A DNA stretch of 8,264 nt from Solirubrobacterales bacterium (GTDB taxonomy: Bacteria; Actinomycetota; Thermoleophilia; Solirubrobacterales; Solirubrobacteraceae). The translations under genes and the position numbers were made by a program. The first letter of the stretch is position 1; the number at the start of each line of letters is the position of its first letter. The stretch is taken from contig JAOPZU010000604.1 in the NCBI GenBank assembly GCA_025963955.1, positions 1-8,264 of the forward strand. The letters are read 5' to 3'. The notes under the pieces are model-generated. The model worked only from the letters and a program-made list of their open reading frames with translations. It had not been told where the DNA came from and made no database searches. Shown one piece after another: positions 1-5,703 of the stretch.

Positions 1-554
1 CCGGCCGGGACGAGTATGAGCGCGGCCCAGAAGTTGAAGTACCCGAGCCACCGCGGGTACACCTGCTGCTCGGTGTCCTGGAAGATGCAGAGGCCGATCG
101 CGATCAGCTGGAAGAAGGTCGCCATGAACCCGCCGACGAACGGGAGCCAGCCCGCGTCGTTGAGCGCCTGGGTGATCGCGGGATCCCGCTCCGGCCGGAA
201 CGCGGCGGCCAGCATGAGGAAGCACGGCATGATGAACAGCAGCACCATCAGCATGCCGAGGCCGAGCTGGGTGTTGGAGAGCGGCGTGTGCCGGTCACCC
301 TCGATGCGCCGCATCTGCGACGACACGGAGGCGACGAAGGGCCCGATGAGCGCGGCCCCCATGCAGGTGAGGAACAGGCCGGCGCGGATGCCGGTCGGGT
401 TGTCCTGGTACATCGCCTGCACCTGCAGCGCGCTGTCGTGCGGCGACGGCGGCGGGATGAACCCGGCGAGCGCGCCGAAGCCGATGAGCCAGGTGATCGT
501 GGCAACGGGACTGCACCACACGCACAGCAACTGCGTCTTCGTGTTCAGCTTCAT
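1..554 (-). CDS. Multi-pass membrane protein, partial (C-terminus beyond window)
   Basis: The reading frame opens at ATG 554 and stays open for 184 codons to the window edge, so the C-terminus is missing. A strong Shine-Dalgarno sequence (GGGAGG, 559-564) lies 4 nt before the start. The translation has about five hydrophobic segments near residues 12-34, 56-78, 97-119, 136-158 and 169-184, so it should be an integral membrane protein. A conserved-looking loop after the first segment reads GFIPPPSPHDSALQ, followed by MYQDNPTGIRAG; further on come QMRRIEG and AAFRPERDP. From memory this resembles uncharacterised actinobacterial membrane proteins found near P450 and acyl-CoA genes; I can name no function. 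Two copies of the 18-bp repeat and a promoter lie just upstream, tying it to the TetR locus. It could be a transporter-like or accessory protein, but no catalytic motif is visible. Confidence 0.85.
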   Translation of the reverse strand, partial: MKLNTKTQLLCVWCSPVATITWLIGFGALAGFIPPPSPHDSALQVQAMYQDNPTGIRAGLFLTCMGAALIGPFVASVSSQMRRIEGDRHTPLSNTQLGLGMLMVLLFIMPCFLMLAAAFRPERDPAITQALNDAGWLPFVGGFMATFFQLIAIGLCIFQDTEQQVYPRWLGYFNFWAALILVPA

Positions 555-587
555 GACCCCTCCCGGGTGCAGACGGCAACACGCGCG

Positions 588-616
588 ACACTAACGAACG
601 ATCGGTCCGTAAGCAA
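588..616 (-). promoter_or_regulatory. Probable promoter of the membrane protein gene
   Basis: On the minus strand there is a -35 candidate TTGCTT (611-616), a 17-nt spacer and a -10 candidate TAGTGT (588-593). Transcription would begin near 581, giving a leader of about 27 nt that contains the Shine-Dalgarno sequence. The spacer is almost exactly the operator-like repeat at 592-609, an arrangement expected for repression by RNA polymerase exclusion. The box assignment is by eye. Confidence 0.5.
592..609 (+). promoter_or_regulatory. TetR operator candidate 1
   Basis: The sequence TAACGAACGATCGGTCCG matches the local consensus TAGTGAACGWYSGGTTCG, with core GAAC-N5-GTCC (one base off the perfect inverted repeat). 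It sits between the -35 and -10 boxes of the membrane-protein promoter. Binding by the neighbouring TetR protein is inferred from position and recurrence. Confidence 0.6.
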
Positions 617-657
617 CCCGCTGCCCGCATCAAGCCACCGCTGACGCAGGTACCGTG

Positions 658-675
658 TAGTGAACGACGGGTTCG
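658..675 (+). promoter_or_regulatory. TetR operator candidate 2
   Basis: TAGTGAACGACGGGTTCG differs from the copy at 2235-2252 at only two of 18 positions, both in the spacer. It carries the perfect core GAAC-N5-GTTC (662-674). It lies between the tetR stop codon and the membrane-protein promoter, about 66 bp centre-to-centre from the 592-609 copy, so it could be an upstream auxiliary site for that promoter. Confidence 0.6.
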
Positions 676-686
676 CTCGGGTGGCG

Positions 687-711
687 CCGACGCTCAAGCG
701 CCCGGCGTCGG
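687..711 (-). terminator. Stem-loop spanning the tetR stop codon
   Basis: CCGACGC (687-693) and GCGTCGG (705-711) form a perfect 7-bp stem with an 11-nt loop, and the tetR TGA lies in the loop. No T-run follows on the minus strand, so this is not a classical intrinsic terminator. It may stabilise the message end or pause polymerase, and could also be chance in GC-rich DNA. Confidence 0.3.
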
Positions 712-1296
712 GTCCGCCAGGCTCAGGAGGCCCGCCACGATCATCTGCCGGACGATGGCCTGCTCGTGGTCCGAGACCACGCGCCCGGGCCGCGCGACGA
801 GCGAGGTGGTGGTCCCGATCGCCGCGCTGGCCGCCGCGTAGAGGTCCGTGTCCGCCCGCTCGGGGAACGCCCGCCGCAGGCACGCCACCCACTGGTCCAC
901 GAACTGGCGGGAGCGGCGGTCCAGGCGCCGGGTGTGCTCCGGGGACAGCGCCCGGTGCTCGTGCGCCCAGATGCTCCCGAGCTCGCGCTGCTCGAGGGTG
1001 ATGCTCAGGTTCCGGTCCACGAGGGTGCGGACGTCCGCGATCGGGTCGTCGGTCGGGTCCGGGATCGCGACGAGCATGCGGTCCTGCGCCTCGTCGAACA
1101 GCGTGGAGAGGACCTCCTCCTTGCTGGAGAAGTACCGGTAGAGCGCCGCGCCCGTCGCCCCCGCGGCTTCGCCGATCTCGTCGACGGTGACCGCGTGGAA
1201 GCCGCGCTCGTAGAAGAGCCGGCGCGCCGCGGCGAGCACCTTCGCGGCGCGGTTCGGGTCCCGCGTGCGCTTCTTCGGCGTCGGGGCCGCGGTCAC
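694..1296 (-). CDS. TetR-family transcriptional regulator
   Basis: This 200-residue protein has the usual TetR length and layout. An N-terminal DNA-binding domain covers roughly residues 15-62: a first helix RAAKVLAAARRLFYERGF, then TVDEIGEAAGATGAALYRYF as the helix-turn-helix, then SSKEEVL, which is highly typical of the family. The rest should be an all-helical ligand and dimer domain; residues 106-136 (ELGSIWAHEHRAL, then RRSRQFVDQW) resemble TetR regulators of lipid or acyl-CoA metabolism, which is only suggestive. The start is GTG 1296, with GAGG 7 nt upstream. Its GTG overlaps the TGA of a possible small upstream ORF (GTGA), which would couple their translation. Operator-like repeats lie on both sides and in front of the neighbouring genes, so autoregulation and local repression are likely. 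The ligand is unknown. Confidence 0.93.
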   Translation of the reverse strand: MTAAPTPKKRTRDPNRAAKVLAAARRLFYERGFHAVTVDEIGEAAGATGAALYRYFSSKEEVLSTLFDEAQDRMLVAIPDPTDDPIADVRTLVDRNLSITLEQRELGSIWAHEHRALSPEHTRRLDRRSRQFVDQWVACLRRAFPERADTDLYAAASAAIGTTTSLVARPGRVVSDHEQAIVRQMIVAGLLSLADPTPGA

Positions 1297-1379
1297 GCGA
1301 TCGCCTCGGTGTGGCTGTCCGTCGGCACGGAGGGGATCTTGCCCGAGAACCGGACCGGGCGCCGGAACGCGCGGTTCAC
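1293..1379 (-). CDS. Possible 28-residue small ORF coupled to tetR
   Basis: A frame opens at GTG 1379 and ends at a TGA (1293-1295) that overlaps the tetR GTG as GTGA, a classic translational-coupling overlap. All 28 sense codons end in G or C: the 23 A/T bases of this stretch fall only in codon positions 1 and 2. In the same frame upstream of the GTG, A/T at wobble is frequent, so the coding-like bias begins near the proposed start. The peptide starts MNRAFRRPVRFSGK and ends PTDSHTEAIA; I do not recognise it. The ribosome site is weak (GGGTGG close to the start) and partly inside the hairpin at 1387-1404. It may be a leader peptide, a small protein or a remnant of a longer gene. Confidence 0.4.
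   Translation of the reverse strand: MNRAFRRPVRFSGKIPSVPTDSHTEAIA
1365..1377. promoter_or_regulatory. TetR operator candidate 5 (core only)
   Basis: GAACGCGCGGTTC has the perfect GAAC-N5-GTTC core, but only GTGAAC of the flanking consensus (read on the minus strand). It lies in the tetR leader, 53 bp from the 1417-1434 copy, and overlaps the first codons of the proposed small ORF. It is weaker evidence than the four full-length copies. Confidence 0.35.
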
Positions 1380-1386
1380 GGGGCCA

Positions 1387-1404
1387 CCCGCGAGACGTCG
1401 CGGG
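1387..1404 (-). other. Perfect stem-loop in the echA-tetR gap
   Basis: CCCGCGA (1387-1393), a 4-nt loop and TCGCGGG (1398-1404) form a perfect 7-bp hairpin. It lies 28 nt beyond the crotonase stop codon and just before the GTG of the possible small ORF, whose weak ribosome site it partly covers. It could limit read-through from the crotonase gene into tetR or modulate tetR translation. There is no T-tract after it. Confidence 0.4.
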
Positions 1405-1405
1405 C

Positions 1406-1419
1406 TCGACCAGGGTCGA
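1406..1419. repeat. Near-perfect 14-bp palindrome
   Basis: TCGACC-AG-GGTCGA is a palindrome except for its two centre bases. It overlaps the left end of the operator candidate at 1417-1434. It may be a second protein-binding site in the tetR control region, or chance. Confidence 0.3.
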
Positions 1420-1434
1420 ACCGGACGTTCACTA
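1417..1434 (-). promoter_or_regulatory. TetR operator candidate 3, upstream of tetR
   Basis: On the minus strand this reads TAGTGAACGTCCGGTTCG, with the perfect core GAAC-N5-GTTC, and it matches the 2235-2252 copy except in the spacer. It is upstream of tetR, which suggests autoregulation. Its first three bases (TAG) are also the crotonase stop codon, so coding and regulatory sequence overlap. Confidence 0.6.
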
Positions 1435-2205
1435 AAGCGACGCGCTAGGCCGGAAGGAACCGTTGCCGCCGACGTACGTCTCGACGATCGGCTCAGGGCG
1501 CAGGTCGGTGCGCATCAGCAGGTTCTCGGTGACGAAGCAGTCCTCGACGCTGCGCCCGGAGTGCTCGCGCAGCAGGCGCTTGATCGCCCGCGTCCCGGCG
1601 GCCGGGTTGGCCGCGATCTGCTCGGCCAGTTCGGTCGAGGCGTCGTCCAGGGTGTCGGGGTCGACGACCCGGTTGAGCAGCCCCATCGCCTCGGCCTCCT
1701 CCGCGTGGACCGTTCTCGCGGTGAGCAGCAGCTCGGCCGCCGCGCCGCGCCCGACCAGGGCCGGCAGCGTCCAGGTGGCGTTGGCCCCGCCGTAGGCCGC
1801 GGCCGTGAACTTGATGCGGGTCTCGGTGCTCCCGACGCGAATGTCGGCGGCGGAGGCGAGGATCGCCCCGGCCCCGTAGGCCACCCCGCCGAGGGCGACC
1901 ACGATCGGGACCGAGGCGGTCGCGAAGTGCCAGACCCACCGCTCCCGCTCCAGCAGGCGCAGCAGCAGGTCGTCGGCGGACCAGGCCGCCATCTCGTGCA
2001 GGTCGTACCCGGAGGAGAACGCGCGCCCACCGGCACCCTTGACGACGAGGCAGCGCGTGTACCCGTCGTTTTCGACGGTGGAGATCACGTCGTCCAGGCG
2101 CTCCTGCAGGGACATCGTGATCGCGTTGAGCGAGGCCGGACGGTTCAGCGTCACGACGCTGATCCCGTCCCCCCCACGCGTGACCAGAAGTTCGTCCGAG
2201 GACAC
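1432..2205 (-). CDS. Crotonase-fold (enoyl-CoA hydratase/isomerase family) protein lacking both catalytic Glu
   Basis: At 257 residues this has the normal length of a single-domain crotonase. Visible landmarks are the N-terminal strand with LNRPASLNAI (19-29), the first oxyanion-hole loop AFSSGYDL (62-69), the second at GGVAYGAGA (106-114) followed by ADIRVGS (120-126), and GLLNRVVD (175-182). The family binds acyl-CoA thioesters and stabilises an enolate-like intermediate. In enoyl-CoA hydratase, Glu144 and Glu164 activate water; the matching positions here are Ile115 and Ala135, so simple hydratase activity is unlikely. It may be an isomerase, a C-C lyase or hydrolase, or use another residue. 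The start is GTG 2205 with AGGA 7 nt upstream. The gene diverges from the P450 gene and shares its operator region, so the two are probably co-induced. Confidence 0.9.
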   Translation of the reverse strand: MSSDELLVTRGGDGISVVTLNRPASLNAITMSLQERLDDVISTVENDGYTRCLVVKGAGGRAFSSGYDLHEMAAWSADDLLLRLLERERWVWHFATASVPIVVALGGVAYGAGAILASAADIRVGSTETRIKFTAAAYGGANATWTLPALVGRGAAAELLLTARTVHAEEAEAMGLLNRVVDPDTLDDASTELAEQIAANPAAGTRAIKRLLREHSGRSVEDCFVTENLLMRTDLRPEPIVETYVGGNGSFRPSASL

Positions 2206-2230
2206 CTAGCGATCCTAACAGTTATCGCCT

Positions 2231-2259
2231 AGGCTAGTGAACGATCGGTTCGTAAGAAC
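2231..2259 (-). promoter_or_regulatory. Probable promoter of the crotonase gene
   Basis: On the minus strand, -35 candidate GTTCTT (2254-2259), a 17-nt spacer and -10 candidate TAGCCT (2231-2236) would start a transcript near 2224, about 19 nt before the GTG. The whole 29-bp block matches the membrane-protein promoter block (588-616) at 22 positions, in the same orientation to its gene. The -35 box is poor. A separate plus-strand promoter for the P450 gene should be nearby, but I could not pick boxes for it. Confidence 0.4.
2235..2252 (+). promoter_or_regulatory. TetR operator candidate 4, in the divergent crotonase/P450 promoter
   Basis: TAGTGAACGATCGGTTCG is the best copy of the local motif, with the perfect core GAAC-N5-GTTC (2239-2251). 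It is the only full copy in the 114-bp gap between the divergent crotonase (GTG 2205) and P450 (ATG 2320) genes. A repressor bound here would cover the crotonase promoter spacer and sit about 70 bp before the P450 start, so one site could control both directions. Confidence 0.65.
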
Positions 2260-2319
2260 TTGCATCGGCGGTCATCAGCGAAGAGACTCGGGCACCCGTC
2301 CCGACAGGAGGAGAGCTTT

Positions 2320-3489
2320 ATGGGCATTGCCAGCGACTACGACCACTTCGCGCCGGAGTTCGTCACGGACCCGTACGCGTACTGGAAGTCCCTGCGGGAG
2401 CAGGACCCGGTCGGGCGCAGCGACAAGTACGGCGGCTTCAACGTCATCTCGCGCTACGCGGACGTCGTCGAGGCCGCGGGCGACCCCGAGCGCTTCTCCT
2501 CCACGGACGGGGACGGCATCCCGCCCCTGCCGATGATCGGGATGATCCCGATCGACGTCGATCCGCCGCAGCAGAAGAAGTTCCGGGACATCCTGAACCC
2601 GGCGCTGACCGTCAACCAGGCCGCGAAGCACGAGGACCGCATCCGCGCGCTGGCGATCAGCCTGATCGAGCCGCTGGTCGGGCAGCCCCGGTTCGACGCC
2701 GCCGCCGCGGTCGCCGTCCCCCTCTCCCCGCGCGCCACCCTCGGGTTCATCGGCTTTCCCGAGGAGGACTGGGAGCTCATGGAGAAGGCCACCAACGACG
2801 TGACCCGCCTGCGCGGTGGCGACCTGGAGCGCGTCATGGAGGCCGGCGGCGAGATGATGGGCAGCGCGATCAAGCTCGTCGAGGCCCGCCGCAAGGAGGC
2901 GGAGCGCGACGACCTCATCAGCCTGATGTTCAGCGGCGAGATCGACGGCCGCAAGCTCGAGGACTGGGAGTGCGTGCAGATGATCGCCGTCCTGCTGTTC
3001 GGGGCGGTCGACACCACGGCGTCGGCGATCGCCGGCTCCCTCTTCTACCTGGCGACCCACCCGGAGGCGCAGGCGGAGCTGCGGGCGGCGGGGACGATCC
3101 CGAACCTCGCCCTGGAGGAGCTCGTGCGCTGGACCTCGCCGATCCAGGCGCTGGGCCGGACGGTCAAGCGGGACACCGAGCTCAGCGGCTGCCCGCTGCA
3201 CGCCGGCGACCGCGTCCTGCTGCACTGGGGTGCGGGCAACCGCGACGAGAGCGTCTTCGAGGAGCCGGACGTGTGCCGCTTCGACCGCAAGCCGAACAAG
3301 CACCTCGGGTTCGGGATGGGCCCGCACCGCTGCGTCGGCGTCCATCTGGGCAAGCTCATGCTGCGGGTGACGCTCGAGGAGTTCCTCAAGCGCATCCCCG
3401 AGTTCGAGCTCGCCGCCCCCGACGAGGTCGAGTGGGTGGGCGGCGAGGCCCGCGGCATCCGCAAGCTCGAGCTCCAGCTCGTCGGCTGA
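2320..3489 (+). CDS. Cytochrome P450 monooxygenase
   Basis: This is a 389-residue soluble bacterial P450, a normal length. The I-helix oxygen-activation motif appears as GAVDTT (228-233), the K-helix ExxR as ELVR (267-270), and the haem loop as FGMGPHRCVG with Cys338 as the axial thiolate. There is no membrane anchor or fused reductase, so it should depend on separate ferredoxin and reductase proteins, which are not in this window. The family inserts one oxygen atom from O2 into a hydrophobic substrate, commonly a terpene, steroid or fatty acid; the substrate here cannot be read from sequence. I chose ATG 2320 because AGGAGG (2306-2311) lies 8 nt before it and the protein then opens MGIASDYDHFAPEF, a typical P450 start; an upstream in-frame ATG at 2260 lacks such support. 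Its stop overlaps the ribosome site of the next gene. Confidence 0.96.
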   Translation: MGIASDYDHFAPEFVTDPYAYWKSLREQDPVGRSDKYGGFNVISRYADVVEAAGDPERFSSTDGDGIPPLPMIGMIPIDVDPPQQKKFRDILNPALTVNQAAKHEDRIRALAISLIEPLVGQPRFDAAAAVAVPLSPRATLGFIGFPEEDWELMEKATNDVTRLRGGDLERVMEAGGEMMGSAIKLVEARRKEAERDDLISLMFSGEIDGRKLEDWECVQMIAVLLFGAVDTTASAIAGSLFYLATHPEAQAELRAAGTIPNLALEELVRWTSPIQALGRTVKRDTELSGCPLHAGDRVLLHWGAGNRDESVFEEPDVCRFDRKPNKHLGFGMGPHRCVGVHLGKLMLRVTLEEFLKRIPEFELAAPDEVEWVGGEARGIRKLELQLVG

Positions 3490-3491
3490 GG
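3488..3491 (+). promoter_or_regulatory. Ribosome binding site overlapping the P450 stop
   Basis: GAGG begins inside the P450 TGA and lies 7 nt before GTG 3499. This supports the GTG start of the oxidoreductase and coupled expression of the two genes. Confidence 0.6.
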
Positions 3492-3498
3492 CGCTGAC

Positions 3499-5700
3499 GT
3501 GCCGACCGAGACCGTCACCACCTACTGCCGGATCTGCCTGGCCAACTGCGGCCTGGAGGTCGACGTCGACACGGCGGCCAACCGTGTCCTGGAGATCCGG
3601 CCCGACCGCGAGAACCCGTACACGTGGCGCGACTTCTGCAAGAAGGGCAAGACCGCGCACCAGGTCGCCACGCACCCGCAGCGCATCACCACCCCCATGC
3701 GCCGGGTGGGCGACCGCTACGTCCCGGCGACCTACGCCGAGGCGATCGCGGACATCGCCGCGCGCCTGAACGCGATCATCGACTCGGGCGGACCGGACGC
3801 GGTCGCCTCCTACCACGGCAATCCCATGGGGTTCTCGTTCGCCACGACGACGTTCTGGACGGGTCTGCTCGACGCGATCGGCACGGGCAACCGCTTCTGG
3901 GTGGGCTCGCTCGACCAGAACAACGCGCACGTGGTCGCCGAGGAGCTCTACGGCAGCGAGCTCGTCGCGCTCGTCCCCGACATCGACCGGTGCGACTGCT
4001 TTCTCCTGGTCGGGATGGACCCGGCCCAGAGCAAGTTCAACTGGCTGGAGAACAACCCCGGCGGCTGGAACCGCGTGCTCGCCCGCTCCCGTGCCGGCGC
4101 CGATCTGATCGTGGTGGACCCGCGCCGCTCGGAGTCCGCCGCGAAGGCGAAGATCCACGTCGCGATCCTCCCCGGGCAGGACTGGGCCTTCCTGCTCGGA
4201 GGGCTCAAGGTCGTCTTCGAGCGCGGGTGGGACCGTGTCCCGACCGGGCTGAAGGTCACCGGCGTCGCCGACGTCCGGGCCCTGGCGGCCGAGTCCGACC
4301 TGGACGACCTCGCGTCGCGCTGCGGCGTCGCCCGCACGCAGATCGAGGATGTCGCCGAGCGGTTCGCCACCGCGAAGACGGCCATGTGCGTCAGCCACAC
4401 CGGCGTGGCTCACAACGAGCACGGGACGCTCGGCGAGTGGCTCAGCCAGGTCCTCAACCTCGTGACGGACCGCGTCGATCGTCCCGGCGGCCGCCGCTAC
4501 GAGCGCGGGTACGTCGACATCGCCCAGGTCCTGAAGCTCTTCGCCCCGGCGGCCACCCATCGCACGCGCGTGCGCGACAACCCGACCATCGTCGGCTTCC
4601 ACGCGGTCTCCGAGCTGGCCGACGAGATCACCACCCCCGGCCCGGGGCAGGTCCGGGCCGCCTTCCTCGCCTTCGGCAATCCGGTGGTGTCCGGGCCGAA
4701 CGGCGCGGCGCTCGACGCCGCGCTCGCGGACCTGGAGCTGCTCGTGGCGGTCGACCTCGTCCAGCGTGAGAGCCACCGCCACGCCGATTGGCTGATCCCC
4801 GGCACGCACTGGCTCGAGCGCGAGGAGCTGAGCCCTCTGTACGGCGGGCTGCAGGAGCAGCCGTACGTCCAGTACGCCCAGCGGGCGATCGACCCGCCGC
4901 CCGGGGTGATGGAAGAGTGGGAGTTCTTCACCGAGCTCGCACTGGCCATGGACCGGAACCTCTTCGGCAAGCCCGGGGTCAACCGCCTCGTGCGGGCCAG
5001 CCGCGCGGTCGCCAGGGTCACCCGCCGCCCGCAGCTCGCGATGAACCCGGAGTGGGTCCAGCGCCTACTGGTCATGATGGGACGCCGGCTGAAGTGGTCG
5101 GACATCCGCGCGCGGCCGCACGGGTGGATCTACGGCGAGCCGGAGTACGGCAACCTCGCCGGCGCCGTCGGCCACGAGGACAAGCAGGTGCGCGCCGCGC
5201 CGCAGGCGTTCCTCGACGCGACCCGGGACGCGCTCACGTCGGCGCCCCCGCGGGACGAGGAGCACCCGCTGCTGCTCGTCAACAAGCGCATCCGCGAGGC
5301 GATGAACTCGTGGCTGAACGAGTCCCCTGGGCTGTTCAGGGCCGAGCGCAGCAACGTCGTCGAGGTCCACCCCGACGACGCGGCCGCCGCCGGGATCGAG
5401 GACGGCCGGCGCGTCCGCGTCAGCTCCCGGGTCGGCAGCATCGAGCTGGAGGCGCGGATCACCGACGGATTGCGCCCCGGCGTCGTGTGCATCCCGCACG
5501 GCTGGGGCAGCCGCATCTTCGATCCCGGCGGCGATCCGGCCGCCACGCGGACCTTCGGGGCGAACCGCAACCTGCTCGTCGACGACGTGCGCCTGGACCG
5601 CTTCTCGCAGACCCCGGCGCTCAACTCGACGGCGGTCCGGCTGGACGCCGTGGTGCCCGCGGCCGCCGCAAGCGCCCAGGACGCGGTGCCGGTCGCCTGA
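3499..5700 (+). CDS. Molybdopterin-dependent oxidoreductase (DMSO reductase superfamily) with N-terminal 4Fe-4S cluster
   Basis: This 733-residue protein begins with a 4Fe-4S motif: Cys10-x2-Cys13-x3-Cys17-x29-Cys47, followed by KKGK, the usual layout of the formate dehydrogenase/DMSO reductase superfamily. The central molybdopterin domain covers roughly 55-480 (FLLVGMDPAQSK at 168-179, LIVVDPRRSESA further on). The C-terminal cofactor-binding domain covers about 595-715 and includes NVVEVHPDDAAAAGI and the late DRFSQTPALNSTAV. The enzyme should bind bis-MGD and Mo or W. Between Cys47 and Cys165 there is no cysteine, so the usual Cys/Sec ligand is missing; SLDQ with Asp139 sits about where the ligand belongs. 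No Tat signal is visible, so it is probably cytoplasmic. It follows the P450 gene by 9 nt and should share its transcript. The reaction is unknown: hydroxylation, hydration or dehydrogenation are all possible. Confidence 0.93.
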   Translation: MPTETVTTYCRICLANCGLEVDVDTAANRVLEIRPDRENPYTWRDFCKKGKTAHQVATHPQRITTPMRRVGDRYVPATYAEAIADIAARLNAIIDSGGPDAVASYHGNPMGFSFATTTFWTGLLDAIGTGNRFWVGSLDQNNAHVVAEELYGSELVALVPDIDRCDCFLLVGMDPAQSKFNWLENNPGGWNRVLARSRAGADLIVVDPRRSESAAKAKIHVAILPGQDWAFLLGGLKVVFERGWDRVPTGLKVTGVADVRALAAESDLDDLASRCGVARTQIEDVAERFATAKTAMCVSHTGVAHNEHGTLGEWLSQVLNLVTDRVDRPGGRRYERGYVDIAQVLKLFAPAATHRTRVRDNPTIVGFHAVSELADEITTPGPGQVRAAFLAFGNPVVSGPNGAALDAALADLELLVAVDLVQRESHRHADWLIPGTHWLEREELSPLYGGLQEQPYVQYAQRAIDPPPGVMEEWEFFTELALAMDRNLFGKPGVNRLVRASRAVARVTRRPQLAMNPEWVQRLLVMMGRRLKWSDIRARPHGWIYGEPEYGNLAGAVGHEDKQVRAAPQAFLDATRDALTSAPPRDEEHPLLLVNKRIREAMNSWLNESPGLFRAERSNVVEVHPDDAAAAGIEDGRRVRVSSRVGSIELEARITDGLRPGVVCIPHGWGSRIFDPGGDPAATRTFGANRNLLVDDVRLDRFSQTPALNSTAVRLDAVVPAAAASAQDAVPVA

Positions 5701-5703
5701 GTC

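Noticed and set aside
16..594. A 192-codon plus-strand frame opposite the membrane protein
   Set aside because: The minus strand gives a coherent multi-pass membrane protein with a strong ribosome site; the plus frame gives no recognisable protein and runs through the operator.
2209..2228. A GCGAT/ATCGC inverted repeat and a TAACAGTTA palindrome in the crotonase leader
   Set aside because: The two dyads have different centres and short arms and do not recur elsewhere; a regulatory role is not supported beyond chance.
766..2232. A 488-codon open frame on the plus strand across tetR and the crotonase gene
   Set aside because: It is a shadow: no domain, biased composition, and it runs opposite two genes with clear motifs and ribosome sites.
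2260..2319. A longer N-terminus for the P450 from ATG 2260
   Set aside because: There is no ribosome site before 2260, the extra 20 residues do not look like a P450 start, and AGGAGG lies 8 nt before ATG 2320.
2275..4809. An 844-codon open frame on the minus strand, opposite the P450 and oxidoreductase genes
   Set aside because: The translation is a low-complexity Arg/Asp/Val/Gly-rich shadow with no recognisable domain, while the plus strand holds two genes with complete family motifs. Long antisense frames are expected at this GC content.
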